Part shown: positions 55,248 to 64,000 of the stretch, piece by piece
Layout of the letters: each line of letters begins with the position of its first letter
How positions within the stretch are numbered: the first letter of the stretch is position 1
Source: an uncultured Cyclobacteriaceae bacterium
GTDB lineage: Bacteria > Bacteroidota > Bacteroidia > Cytophagales > Cyclobacteriaceae
Length of the DNA stretch: 64,000 nt
Direction: 5' to 3'
NCBI GenBank assembly: GCA_905479015.1
Contig: CAJQKV010000014.1
Coordinates: 96,837 to 160,836 of the forward strand
Made by a program: the position numbers and the translations under genes
The notes under the pieces: generated by a model
Told to the model about the DNA's origin: nothing
The model's input: the letters and a program-made list of their open reading frames with translations, nothing else
Database searches by the model: none

Positions 55248-56396
55248 ATGCGTATTTTAATTTATTCTTTCTTTTTTTTCATTTGTATCCTTCAGTTGTT
55301 TTCTCAAAAACATTCGGAATTTAGTGGGCAAATATTATTTGAGAATGGTCAGGAAGATTATGCCTGCTATCGGATACCTGCCATCGTGCAGTTAAAAAAT
55401 GGAAAAATTCTATCCTTCGTAGAAGGACGTGTGAATGGATGTGATGATTTTGGAGATGTGGATATTGTGATGAAGCATAGTGATGATGGTGGATTGAACT
55501 GGTCCAAGCAAAAAATACTCATCAATAATAGATCATCACAAGCAGGTAATCCTGCCCCTGTCGTAGACTATCATGATCCACTCTTCCCCTCAGGTAGAAT
55601 TTTCTTGTTTTTCAATACGGGCACCCAATCAGAACAAGATGTAAGAAACGGAAATGGAGACAGAGGAGTTTGGTTGATCACTTCTGAAGATTTTGGTAGC
55701 AATTGGTCGCCGCCAAAAGAAATTACACGACAGGTTCATTTTAATAAACATTCACCCCACCCTGAGAAAGATTGGCGCACCCATGCCAATACACCAGGGC
55801 ATGCAATTCAGTTTAATGAAGGGGTATTTAAGGGCCGAATTTATGTGCCAGCCAACCACTCGACAGGAAACCCTCAATCCGGATTTAACGAGTATAACGC
55901 CTATGGCTATTTCAGTGATGATCATGGGAAAAGTTGGCAAGTGAGCGAAGAGGTTCCCATTGCCTCCTCAAATGAAGCCATAGGGGCAATTCTTCCAAAT
56001 GGAGAATTAATGCTGAATATCCGTCAACAAAGTGGAACTACTAAAGAACGGCTGATCGCAAGAAGTAAAAATGGGGGTCAAAGCTGGGACAGCATCTATT
56101 TCGATCCTGAATTAATTACCCCAGTTTGCCAATCAAGTTTGTTCTTATTTGAAAATACCGCACATACCTTACTCCTTTATAGTGGACCAAATAGTACAGA
56201 AGAAAGGGTTCGTATGACCGTTAAGGGAAGCCAGAACAATGGAGCTACCTGGCCCATAAAAAAAGAAATTTACCCGGGAATCTCTGCCTATTCTGACCTT
56301 ACTCAAATCAATGAATCACAAATAGGGCTTCTTTTCGAAAAAGAAAATAAAACGATCAATTTTGTGCTTTTTTCAATAGATTGGCTCCTGAATTAG
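55248..56396 (+). CDS. exo-alpha-sialidase
   Basis: 382 residues with signal peptide (IYSFFFFICILQLFS). Has the RIP motif YRIPAIV (~residue 43), and Asp boxes SDDGGLNWSK, SEDFGSNWSP, SDDHGKSWQV, SKNGGQSWDS and SQNNGATWPI. These fit bacterial GH33 sialidases, which release terminal sialic acid from glycans. Active-site Arg triad and Tyr/Glu pair are plausible but not all assigned by eye. No sialic acid catabolic genes (nanA, nanK, nanE) are in the window. Confidence 0.87.
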   Translation: MRILIYSFFFFICILQLFSQKHSEFSGQILFENGQEDYACYRIPAIVQLKNGKILSFVEGRVNGCDDFGDVDIVMKHSDDGGLNWSKQKILINNRSSQAGNPAPVVDYHDPLFPSGRIFLFFNTGTQSEQDVRNGNGDRGVWLITSEDFGSNWSPPKEITRQVHFNKHSPHPEKDWRTHANTPGHAIQFNEGVFKGRIYVPANHSTGNPQSGFNEYNAYGYFSDDHGKSWQVSEEVPIASSNEAIGAILPNGELMLNIRQQSGTTKERLIARSKNGGQSWDSIYFDPELITPVCQSSLFLFENTAHTLLLYSGPNSTEERVRMTVKGSQNNGATWPIKKEIYPGISAYSDLTQINESQIGLLFEKENKTINFVLFSIDWLLN

Positions 56397-56526
56397 AAAT
56401 ATATGCAAAGTGAAAAGACCCTGATCCTAAGATTAAAATAGTGAATAATGATCCTCTCCTCTTGAGATAAGATTACCTGTTGTTTTAACCCTTTCTATAA
56501 AATATCATCCACAATTGTATAAAATA

Positions 56527-57690
56527 ATGACGCAACCTCATCTGACACCATCTAAAGCCTCTAGTGTTTCTGGAGCAGAAATTTCTTGGTTTGCCCCGAT
56601 TTGCGATGGTGATGATGATTTTTTAGGCACTCGAAATGATAGATATAAAAGCAACTGGGAAAATACCGCAGCCATTGTTCGACAAGCAGATGTCTTAGGA
56701 TATCGTAATATTTTATGCCCCTCCTCCTATCAGGTAGGTCAAGATACTTTGAGTTTTGCAGCAGCCATCGCCCCGCAAACCCAACAAATCAACTTATTGA
56801 CAGCCATCAGATGTGGTGAAGTTCACCCTCCGATGCTCGCACGAGCCATTGCTACCCTTGATCACATGCTGAAAGGTCGTTTGACCTTAAATATCATTTC
56901 CTCTAATCTCCCCGGAACTGAGCTAAATTCAGAAGCACGTTATCAGCGCTCAAGAGAAGTCATCACCATCTTAAAACAAGCCTGGAATGAAGATTTTATT
57001 GATTTTCATGGTGATTTTTATGACTTACACCTTCCTACTGCCCCCGTCAAGCCTTATCAACAGAATGGTGGACCCATGCTTTATTTTGGGGGGTATTCTC
57101 CTGCAGGTATAGATCTTTGTGCCCAGCACTGTGACGTCTATCTTATGTGGCCTGAGACAAGGGAAAAACTTAAAGCACAAATGGAAACCCTCTCAGCCAA
57201 AGCGGCTGCCTATCATCGGACATTGGATTTCGGACTTCGAGTCCATGTTATCGTACGAGAAACTGAAGAAGAGGCACGGCAATATGCTGATCAATTGATA
57301 TCCAAGCTAGATATCCAAAAAGGAACTGAAATTAAGGAAAGAGCGCAAGACGCCAAATCTTTGGGAGTATCCAAACAAAGCGAAATGCGAGCCGCTGCTG
57401 GGGCAGATCATTTCGTTGAACCCCATTTGTGGACAGGAATTGGACTCGCAAGATCAGGTTGTGGAGCCGCTCTGGTAGGAAATCCCCAACAAGTTCTTGG
57501 TAAAATTAATGACTATATGAGTATGGGTATACGCTCCTTCATCTTTTCTGGTTACCCACATCATCAAGAAGCCCAATATTTTGCAAAATGGGTACTGCCA
57601 CATTTAAAAACCATCTCTCTGCCCAGGGTATATGGAAGAATTCCCCAAGATCCTCCAAACACACCTTTAGGTAAAGGACCCAGATTCTAA
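56527..57690 (+). CDS. SsuD-like FMNH2-dependent alkanesulfonate monooxygenase
   Basis: 387 residues; ATG at 56527 chosen over TTG at 56515. The luciferase-like fold shows ISWFAPICDGD, LTAIRCGEVHPPMLARAIAT, FGLRVHVIVRETEEEA (with the Arg and His of the SsuD active site) and the C-terminal SGYPHHQEA loop. These segments closely match E. coli SsuD as I remember it, but the usual Cys-bearing loop has Ser here. It would split an alkanesulfonate to aldehyde and sulfite. No SsuE flavin reductase and no SsuABC are nearby; the following symporter may replace them. Confidence 0.85.
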   Translation: MTQPHLTPSKASSVSGAEISWFAPICDGDDDFLGTRNDRYKSNWENTAAIVRQADVLGYRNILCPSSYQVGQDTLSFAAAIAPQTQQINLLTAIRCGEVHPPMLARAIATLDHMLKGRLTLNIISSNLPGTELNSEARYQRSREVITILKQAWNEDFIDFHGDFYDLHLPTAPVKPYQQNGGPMLYFGGYSPAGIDLCAQHCDVYLMWPETREKLKAQMETLSAKAAAYHRTLDFGLRVHVIVRETEEEARQYADQLISKLDIQKGTEIKERAQDAKSLGVSKQSEMRAAAGADHFVEPHLWTGIGLARSGCGAALVGNPQQVLGKINDYMSMGIRSFIFSGYPHHQEAQYFAKWVLPHLKTISLPRVYGRIPQDPPNTPLGKGPRF

Positions 57691-57694
57691 TATT

Positions 57695-59236
57695 ATGTTA
57701 GATTTTATTATTGTATTATGCTATTTCGCTTTGATTTTGATCGTGGCTTTAAGCGGTTCAAAAAATAAAACAGTAGATGCCGATGCTTATTTTTTAAGTT
57801 CTAGAAATTTAAGATGGCCCTCCATTGCCATCTCTACCATCGCAACCAATGTACAAGGTTATCAGTTTTTGGGCATGATGGGCTCGGCTTATCTCTATGG
57901 TTTAGCTCAGGCAAATTTGGAAATCAACGCCATTCAAGGTCTTTTGATTGCCGCATTCGTCTTTATTCCGATGTTTTTAAAACACAGAATTACTACCGTT
58001 ACCGAATTCATCACTATGCGCCTTGGTAAACGCGCTGGATTGTTTTATTCGATAGCTAACCTAAGTTTATTTTCTACCATTACTTTGGGTGCTGCCTTAT
58101 TTTGGGGTGCTTACGCTGCCGATCAAGTATTTGGAGAACAACTTGCCGTGCTGCATGAGGACCGCATGACGCGCATTGCGCTCTTAATAGTGATTTTGGG
58201 GGTCTTTTCGGCCATATATACTTATCTAGGGGGTCTAAATGCAGTAGTCAAAACAGACATCATTCAGTTCATCATTCTATTATTTGGTGGCTTGTTTGTA
58301 CTTATCGTAAGCGTTCGCGCACTGGGTGGCTGGGAGGAGCTATATGTACAAACGAGTCATCGGATGCACCTACATTTACCTGCCGATCATCCGACCCTGC
58401 CTTGGACCCATCTATTTGGCTTATTCTTTTTAAATATTAATTATTGGTGTGCGAATCAAACTATCATACAGCGTTCACTGGCTGCCAAAAATCTAAAAGA
58501 GGCACAAAAAGGATTATTGGTCGGCGGGGTATTGAAATACCTCATGGCGCTCATTATAGTGGTCCCCGGTATTGCCCTATATGGCATCTTAGGTGAGGGC
58601 CTGAGTGATCCAGATATGTCATTCCCTTATTTGGTCAATCGCTATGTGCCTATAGGACTCCGAGGTATCATCCTTTGCGGTCTATTTGCTTCATTAATGA
58701 GTACAGTAGATTCAACTTTTCATTCGATTGCTACCTTATGGTCGGTCGACATCTATTCAAATTATATTAATAAAAACCCTTCGGATTATCAAAAAATTCG
58801 TGCGGGGCGGCAGGCTATTATTTTCAGCTTAATCAGCTCACTTACCATGGGCATGATATTGCTCTACCTGAAATTTGAGAATCCAAGTACTGCCTTTACC
58901 CATACATTAAATAATCTTAGATACTATATCAATTGTGGAATTACCGTGATGATTTGTGCGGCTGCATTATTACTTGTCCCAAATAAAAAAAAGGTCTTGT
59001 TGGCTTTTTTAATTACCCTCCCTTTAAATTTATTACTGCAATATTTACTCCCTGACATGAATTATTTTGTGCGGGCATTTTGGGTTATTTTTATCAGTTT
59101 ATTGATCGCAACTGAAGGGAAAATCAGTAACTTTTCATCTTATAAAGTCTTATTTCAGTCCAGTTCCAACTCATTGAGTAGGCTTGGCTGGACCCTATTG
59201 GGCAGTCTTGTTTTAATCCACTTCCTTTTTCATTGA
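57695..59236 (+). CDS. sodium:solute symporter (SSS family)
   Basis: 513 residues, about 13 membrane segments. DADAYFLSSRNLRWPSIAIS, the GGLNAVVKTDIIQFIILL motif and LFASLMSTVDSTFHSIATLWSVD, with the Ser/Thr pair near helix 8-9, match SSS. Starts 4 bp after the monooxygenase stop, so it is very likely its substrate importer. Different subfamily from the symporter at 15.7 kb. Substrate: a sulfonate or a related small molecule is my inference. Confidence 0.9.
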   Translation: MLDFIIVLCYFALILIVALSGSKNKTVDADAYFLSSRNLRWPSIAISTIATNVQGYQFLGMMGSAYLYGLAQANLEINAIQGLLIAAFVFIPMFLKHRITTVTEFITMRLGKRAGLFYSIANLSLFSTITLGAALFWGAYAADQVFGEQLAVLHEDRMTRIALLIVILGVFSAIYTYLGGLNAVVKTDIIQFIILLFGGLFVLIVSVRALGGWEELYVQTSHRMHLHLPADHPTLPWTHLFGLFFLNINYWCANQTIIQRSLAAKNLKEAQKGLLVGGVLKYLMALIIVVPGIALYGILGEGLSDPDMSFPYLVNRYVPIGLRGIILCGLFASLMSTVDSTFHSIATLWSVDIYSNYINKNPSDYQKIRAGRQAIIFSLISSLTMGMILLYLKFENPSTAFTHTLNNLRYYINCGITVMICAAALLLVPNKKKVLLAFLITLPLNLLLQYLLPDMNYFVRAFWVIFISLLIATEGKISNFSSYKVLFQSSSNSLSRLGWTLLGSLVLIHFLFH

Positions 59237-59299
59237 GGATCGCGCTGTACTTCGGGCATTTAACTTTATTAATAAACTACAATGTAATACTTTAGTGAG

Positions 59300-60700
59300 A
59301 TGAACGAAAGGTTAAAAAAAGACTTAGATGAGATGGCAAGCATCCTCGATGAGGTAAAAATACAAGGACTCTCATATCTGGATCATTTACAGCATCGTCC
59401 TACCTCAAATACACATAAAATAAGCCCTGACACGAAGCTTCCGATAGATGGGTGGGGCACTCAAAATACACTCAAATACTTCAATGAAACCTTTGAGAAA
59501 ATCATGGTTTCTTCTTCGGGTCCCAAATATTGGGGCTTTGTCACTGGAGGCACGACTCCGGCATCCATTGCCGGTGATTGGCTCACCACCATTTACGACC
59601 AAAATGCCTTTAAGGCCAGTGGTCAAGGAGATGTTTCTGCCCATATTGAAATGGAAACCATCCGATTACTCCTTGAGTTATTTAATTTACCTAAAAACTT
59701 ATCAGGGGGTTTCGTCTCAGGAGCAACCATGTCTAATGTGACTTGCTTGGCTGCTGCAAGACAGTGGATAGGTAAACAGCAAGGGAAAGATTATGCCAAA
59801 GAAGGTATCAGTGGACCCATTCATGTTTTGGCTGCCCTACCGCATTCATCTGTTTTAAAGGCCCTGTCTTTATTGGGATTAGGTAGTGTCAATATTACGA
59901 CCATTAAAACGAATCATGGTCATCGGGAATCTATGGATTTGCAAGATTTTGAAAAACAAATCCTCCATTTATCTGGTGCTCCATTTATTTTAATTTCCAG
60001 TGCTGGTACCGTAAATACAGCCGACTTTGATGACTTTGAAGGCATCGCCCCACTCAAGAAAAAATTTAATTTTTGGTGGCATATAGATGCGGCATTTGGA
60101 GGCTTTGCTTCCTGTAGCAAAAGTCATCGACATTTGGTTGATGGTTGGGATCAAGCAGATAGTTTCACCATCGATTGCCACAAATGGCTCAACGTCCCCT
60201 ATGAAAATGCAATTTTTTTTATAAAAGAATCACATAAAATTTTTCAGATTGAAACCTTCCAAAACTCAAATGCTCCTTATTTAGAAAATCAATTAGGTGC
60301 TGTGGATTATTTAAATCTTTTGCCCGAAAACTCAAGACGATTGAAAGCGCTGCCCGTATGGTTTGCCTTACTTGCTTACGGGAAGTCTGGCATCCAAGAA
60401 ATGGTAGATGACAGCATTAAACATGCGCAATTTTTCGGAGACTGGATCGAGAAGCATACCCATTTTGAATTATTGGCCCCTATTCGACTTAATACGGTTT
60501 GCTTTACCCTAAACGACTACAGTGATGAGCGGGTCACTAGGTTTTTATCTGTGCTCAATGAGACGGGTAAGGTATTCATGTCTCCTACCTTTTACCTAGA
60601 AAAAAAAGGGATTCGCGCGGCTTTCGTTAATTGGCGAACGACTTCTGAGGACGTCTATTACGTTATGGAATTGATGCATAGTCTTATTAAAAAAGCGTAA
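59300..60700 (+). CDS. PLP-dependent group II decarboxylase
   Basis: 466 residues. PLP-Lys motif TIDCHKWLNVPYENA (~residue 297), SSAGTVNTADFDDF and WWHIDAAFGG for cofactor contacts. Glutamate, aspartate, aromatic or cysteine-sulfinate types share this fold and cannot be separated by eye. 63 bp after the symporter gene. If sulfonates are the substrate, a cysteate or cysteine-sulfinate decarboxylase is a testable idea. Confidence 0.9.
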   Translation: MNERLKKDLDEMASILDEVKIQGLSYLDHLQHRPTSNTHKISPDTKLPIDGWGTQNTLKYFNETFEKIMVSSSGPKYWGFVTGGTTPASIAGDWLTTIYDQNAFKASGQGDVSAHIEMETIRLLLELFNLPKNLSGGFVSGATMSNVTCLAAARQWIGKQQGKDYAKEGISGPIHVLAALPHSSVLKALSLLGLGSVNITTIKTNHGHRESMDLQDFEKQILHLSGAPFILISSAGTVNTADFDDFEGIAPLKKKFNFWWHIDAAFGGFASCSKSHRHLVDGWDQADSFTIDCHKWLNVPYENAIFFIKESHKIFQIETFQNSNAPYLENQLGAVDYLNLLPENSRRLKALPVWFALLAYGKSGIQEMVDDSIKHAQFFGDWIEKHTHFELLAPIRLNTVCFTLNDYSDERVTRFLSVLNETGKVFMSPTFYLEKKGIRAAFVNWRTTSEDVYYVMELMHSLIKKA

Positions 60701-60872
60701 TCTTCGTATGATTGAACTTAATTGATTTTGCCACTCACAAAATTGTTCTTGCCCTCGTTAAATTAATTAACCAATTTAGTTGAATAAATTTTTTGACAAA
60801 AAGGCTCGAAATTATCGCCGCTAAAAGCATCATTAAACTCAATAGAATATAATATCCTTTAACTACATAAAA

Positions 60873-63800
60873 ATGAAAACATCTATTTTAATCATTTGCT
60901 GTCTAATATTCACCTATGACCTACAGTCGCAAGTACTAGATTCAGTTTTTAATAATCTAAAATACAGAAGTATTGGTCCTTTCAGGGGCGGTCGTGCCAA
61001 TGCAGGAATGGGTGTCATCGACGATCCTTTAACTTATTATATGGGTACTACCGGGGGGGGCGTCTGGAAGACTTCCGATGCGGGTCAGCATTGGATTAAT
61101 TGTTCTGATGGGTTTTTCAAAATGGGCTCTGTCGGAGCTATTGCTGTCTCGGAAAGCCATACCAACGTCGTTTATGTAGGAATGGGTGAGCACGCACCCA
61201 GGGGGGTAATGACTTCCCACGGTGATGGCGTATACAAATCAACAGATGCTGGTAAAACCTGGACCCATATGGGACTCAAGGAGACGCAGCATATTTCACG
61301 CATAGTTGTTCACCCTCGAGACCCTAACATTTTGTGGGTAGCCGCGCAAGGAGCATTGAATGGTCCGAATGAGGATCGTGGTATTTTTAAATCAACGAAT
61401 GGGGGTAAATCATGGACGCGCACCCTTTTTGTAAATAATTTGACGGGTGCCAGTGAATTATCCCTTGATTACCATAACCCTGATATATTGTATGCTGCCA
61501 TGTGGGAGCATATGAGAACCCCTTGGCAAGTCATCAGTGGCGGTGAAGGCAGCGGATTATATAAATCTTCGGATGGTGGTGATACATGGAAAAAAATTCA
61601 TCAAGGATTGCCCGAAGAGAAAGGAAAAATGGCAATTGCCGTATCTCGTGCCAACTCCGATTGGGTTTATGCCCTTATTGAAAGTGATTCTCAGCAAGAA
61701 AAAGGAGGCTTATTTGTTTCTAAAAATGCAGGTAAAAATTGGACCCGAATAAGTGGAGATCATCGTCTCTTACAGCGGGCTTGGTATTATATTGAGATCA
61801 CATTGGATCCGAAGGATGAAAATGTCGTTTACGTGTTAAGTGCAGGTACCTATAGATCCATAAATGGAGGCAAGGATTGGGAAAGAATACGCAGTCATCA
61901 CGGAGATTATCATGACCTTTGGATCAACCCTCTCAATAGTAAAAACATGCTCCTCACCAATGATGGAGGATCTGAAATTTCATTTGATAAGGGGGCGCAT
62001 TGGTCCCGGATTGACAACATGCCGACGGCTCAATTTTATCGAGTCACCACTGATAATCTGTTTCCCTACAATATTTATGGTGGTCAACAAGACAACTCTT
62101 CAGTCAAAATCGCGAGTATTGGTCTGGGATCTTCGGGTATTACTGAATCTGATTGGACCAGTTCTGCAGGCGGTGAGAGTGCTTTTTTGGCTTTTGATCC
62201 CGACAATCCTGTGAAGGTCATGGGTGGGAGTTATTTAGGATCTATTGAACTACTAGATACCAAAGCCAAAACCGGAACAAATGTTAAGATAGAGCCTAAT
62301 TTATATTTGGGCCTCGCGGCTCGGGACATGAAGTATTTATTCAATTGGAATGCTCCCATCGTAAAGTCCGTCCATGAGCCCAATACTTATTTTCATGGAG
62401 CACAATATTTACTTAGAACTAGAGATGAAGGAATTTCTTGGGAGGTTATTTCACCCGACCTGACCGCCAATATAGACGCAAAGCAAGGCAAAGGAGGCGG
62501 GCCTTATACCGTTGAAGCCGTCGGTGCAGAAAATTATGGTACCTTGACTTATGTTGTAGAATCTAAACACGAAAAAGGAGTCATCTACACGGGTAGTAAT
62601 GACGGTAGGGTTCATCTCACAAAAGACAATGGTACTACTTGGACCAATGTGACGCCAAAAGGATTGCCCGAAACATTAATCAATGCCATTGAGGTTTCAC
62701 CCCATGATCCCGGTACGGTATATTTGGCTACGACGCGCTATAAATTTAACGACTATACACCTGGTTTATACAAAAGTACGAACTACGGAAAATCATGGAA
62801 ACTCATCACTACAGGAATCCCACAAGGGGCCTATACGAAAGTGGTACGTGAAGATGAAAAACGCAAAGACTTACTATTTGCAGGGACCGTCACAGGCATG
62901 CATGCATCATGGGATGGTGGACTTAATTGGGCTCCTTTACAGCTGAACTTACCCATTACACCGATTACTGATATCGCCATCAGTCATGACAACATCGTCG
63001 TCGCCACACAAGGAAGGTCTTTTTGGGTTTTAGATGATTTAACTATCCTTCGCCAATATGATGGCACCTCGCGCAAAGGTAAGTTTTATGCCCCTGCACC
63101 CACGTATATTGCGAATTGGTCCAGTGCCTTCAATTCGAATAAGAACAAAGGTACAGATGTGCTAAAAGGTGTGAATCCGGCCAGCGGTATGGTGCTTTAT
63201 TATGACTTACCTTCCTTAAGTAAAGAAACTGAACTTACCTTGACCATCAAAGACGCTCAAGGTAATATGGTCAATACCTTTTCATCTAAGGCAAATAAAA
63301 ATTACATAAGTTATGAAGGAAATCCTCCAAAAAACCCCACTTTATCCAAAAATGAAGGTCTCAATAGGTTTGTTTGGAACATGCGTTATCCTTTACTGCC
63401 TGGGATACCCAAGGTCTATATTGAAGGGGGCTATTCGGGCCACCGGGCTATTCCTGGTTCTTATCAATTGACTTTAACCTATGACCAAAAACGGTTTGAA
63501 AATCCAGCGATCATTCAACCAAATCCTTTATATGATCTGAGTGAAGCACAATACCGAAAATACCATGAATTCATGACAGCTACTGCCGCCACCTATAGAG
63601 AAATGACCAATATGACCAATCGTCTCAATGAAATCAATACAAAGCTCAAAAGTTTGCTTTTAAAAATGGATCCAACAAATCATAATGAACTGATCGCTAT
63701 GGGTAATACCCTAAGCGAAGACTTAACCCTATGGGATGGTATCATGGTACAGCGATTATCCAAGGCCTATGATGATGTTGAAAACTTCGAAAATGGATTT

Positions 63801-64000
63801 ACGGCACATTATCTTAATTTAATCAGTGAATCAAATAGTCCTATTCCAAAAATTACGCAAGGGAGTGAATCACGCAAAGTTGAATTGAATGCTGAATGGG
63901 CCATTCATAAGCAACATGCTGAACGTTTACTTAAGGGGCAGGTGCAGGTTTTCAATGCCGCCTGTCAAGCGCAAAGTGTTGGGGTCTTGTTTGTCGAATA
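60873..64000 (+). CDS. Asp-box (VPS10/sortilin-like) beta-propeller protein, 3' end outside window
   Basis: Open frame from ATG 60873 to the window end (1042 full codons), no stop yet. Signal peptide [13 protein letters not shown], then [18 protein letters not shown] and Asp boxes [33 protein letters not shown] and [12 protein letters not shown] repeats. A C-terminal region with [14 protein letters not shown] resembles the end of the protein at 37.1 kb. Same family, so likely the same general role; enzymatic activity not proven. 172 bp after the decarboxylase gene. Confidence 0.87.
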   Translation, partial: MKTSILIICCLIFTYDLQSQVLDSVFNNLKYRSIGPFRGGRANAGMGVIDDPLTYYMGTTGGGVWKTSDAGQHWINCSDGFFKMGSVGAIAVSESHTNVVYVGMGEHAPRGVMTSHGDGVYKSTDAGKTWTHMGLKETQHISRIVVHPRDPNILWVAAQGALNGPNEDRGIFKSTNGGKSWTRTLFVNNLTGASELSLDYHNPDILYAAMWEHMRTPWQVISGGEGSGLYKSSDGGDTWKKIHQGLPEEKGKMAIAVSRANSDWVYALIESDSQQEKGGLFVSKNAGKNWTRISGDHRLLQRAWYYIEITLDPKDENVVYVLSAGTYRSINGGKDWERIRSHHGDYHDLWINPLNSKNMLLTNDGGSEISFDKGAHWSRIDNMPTAQFYRVTTDNLFPYNIYGGQQDNSSVKIASIGLGSSGITESDWTSSAGGESAFLAFDPDNPVKVMGGSYLGSIELLDTKAKTGTNVKIEPNLYLGLAARDMKYLFNWNAPIVKSVHEPNTYFHGAQYLLRTRDEGISWEVISPDLTANIDAKQGKGGGPYTVEAVGAENYGTLTYVVESKHEKGVIYTGSNDGRVHLTKDNGTTWTNVTPKGLPETLINAIEVSPHDPGTVYLATTRYKFNDYTPGLYKSTNYGKSWKLITTGIPQGAYTKVVREDEKRKDLLFAGTVTGMHASWDGGLNWAPLQLNLPITPITDIAISHDNIVVATQGRSFWVLDDLTILRQYDGTSRKGKFYAPAPTYIANWSSAFNSNKNKGTDVLKGVNPASGMVLYYDLPSLSKETELTLTIKDAQGNMVNTFSSKANKNYISYEGNPPKNPTLSKNEGLNRFVWNMRYPLLPGIPKVYIEGGYSGHRAIPGSYQLTLTYDQKRFENPAIIQPNPLYDLSEAQYRKYHEFMTATAATYREMTNMTNRLNEINTKLKSLLLKMDPTNHNELIAMGNTLSEDLTLWDGIMVQRLSKAYDDVENFENGFTAHYLNLISESNSPIPKITQGSESRKVELNAEWAIHKQHAERLLKGQVQVFNAACQAQSVGVLFVE

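Noticed and set aside
55248..57690. Sialidase and SsuD-like gene as one operon
   Set aside because: A 130-bp gap separates them and no functional link is visible; treated as separate.
1..64000. CRISPR array, defence island or prophage
   Set aside because: No regularly spaced repeats, no cas-like or phage structural gene, and gene content is housekeeping and catabolic.

Overview
The window is a chromosomal segment of a Bacteroidota bacterium, probably a free-living and possibly marine member of the Cytophagia/Saprospiria type. The evidence is family content: an exported DUF5916 protein, a DUF5777 barrel, a TonB-dependent receptor ending in the barrel outer strand, ABC-permease/M1-peptidase fusions, M61 peptidase, many short lipoprotein signals ending in a Ser/Ala-Cys lipobox, AT-rich intergenic DNA, and several promoter-like sites of the Bacteroidota form TAnnTTTG. 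I see no insertion sequence, phage gene, CRISPR array, rRNA or plasmid gene. There is one tRNA gene.

Region 1 (1-14.2 kb) is mostly housekeeping. It holds the end of a large membrane protein, clpC, a Sua5-WbqC pair, mltG with a hotdog thioesterase, and a long minus-strand run of TPR protein, phosphosulfolactate synthase (ComA), DUF368 polyprenyl-phosphate transporter, aroE and uvrB. It ends with hflX and a tRNA-Arg(CCT). Region 2 (14.6-22.3 kb) holds an alpha/alpha-toroid orphan, then a minus-strand catabolic-looking operon (PhyH dioxygenase, SDR dehydrogenase, Dabb lipoprotein, Na+/solute symporter) with a divergent AraC regulator, then a SulP anion transporter.

Region 3 (22.8-32.3 kb) contains an ABC ATPase with a giant permease/M1 aminopeptidase fusion. 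Next comes a decayed GH9 cellulase-family gene whose catalytic middle has been deleted, about 700 bp of gene-free DNA, an alpha/beta hydrolase lipoprotein and a penicillin-acylase-type hydrolase. Region 4 (32.3-37 kb) has a four-gene envelope redox cluster (cytochrome c lipoprotein, DUF5777 barrel, YceI, Rieske lipoprotein), a DUF3089 hydrolase and a Gfo/Idh/MocA oxidoreductase.

Region 5 (37-48 kb) is a plus-strand series: a large Asp-box beta-propeller protein, two tandem PPK2 polyphosphate kinases, an M61 peptidase, a DinB-like protein, msrB, msrA and a TonB receptor. Region 6 (48-54.9 kb, minus) has two paralogous Tat-type Gfo/Idh/MocA enzymes flanking a DUF5916 outer-membrane protein, then a Crp/Fnr regulator with a small DUF2892 membrane protein. 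Region 7 (55.2-64 kb, plus) has an exo-sialidase, an SsuD-like alkanesulfonate monooxygenase coupled to a Na+ symporter, a PLP decarboxylase, and a second large Asp-box protein that runs off the window.

Read together, the accessory regions suggest scavenging of glycans, peptides and small organic acids. There is a scattered sulfur theme (ComA, SulP, MsrA/B, SsuD-like), but nothing here proves these genes form one pathway. The best candidates for undescribed biology are the envelope redox cluster, the PhyH/SDR/Dabb/SSS operon with its perfect 13-bp-arm palindrome, and the SsuD-like/SSS/decarboxylase trio.
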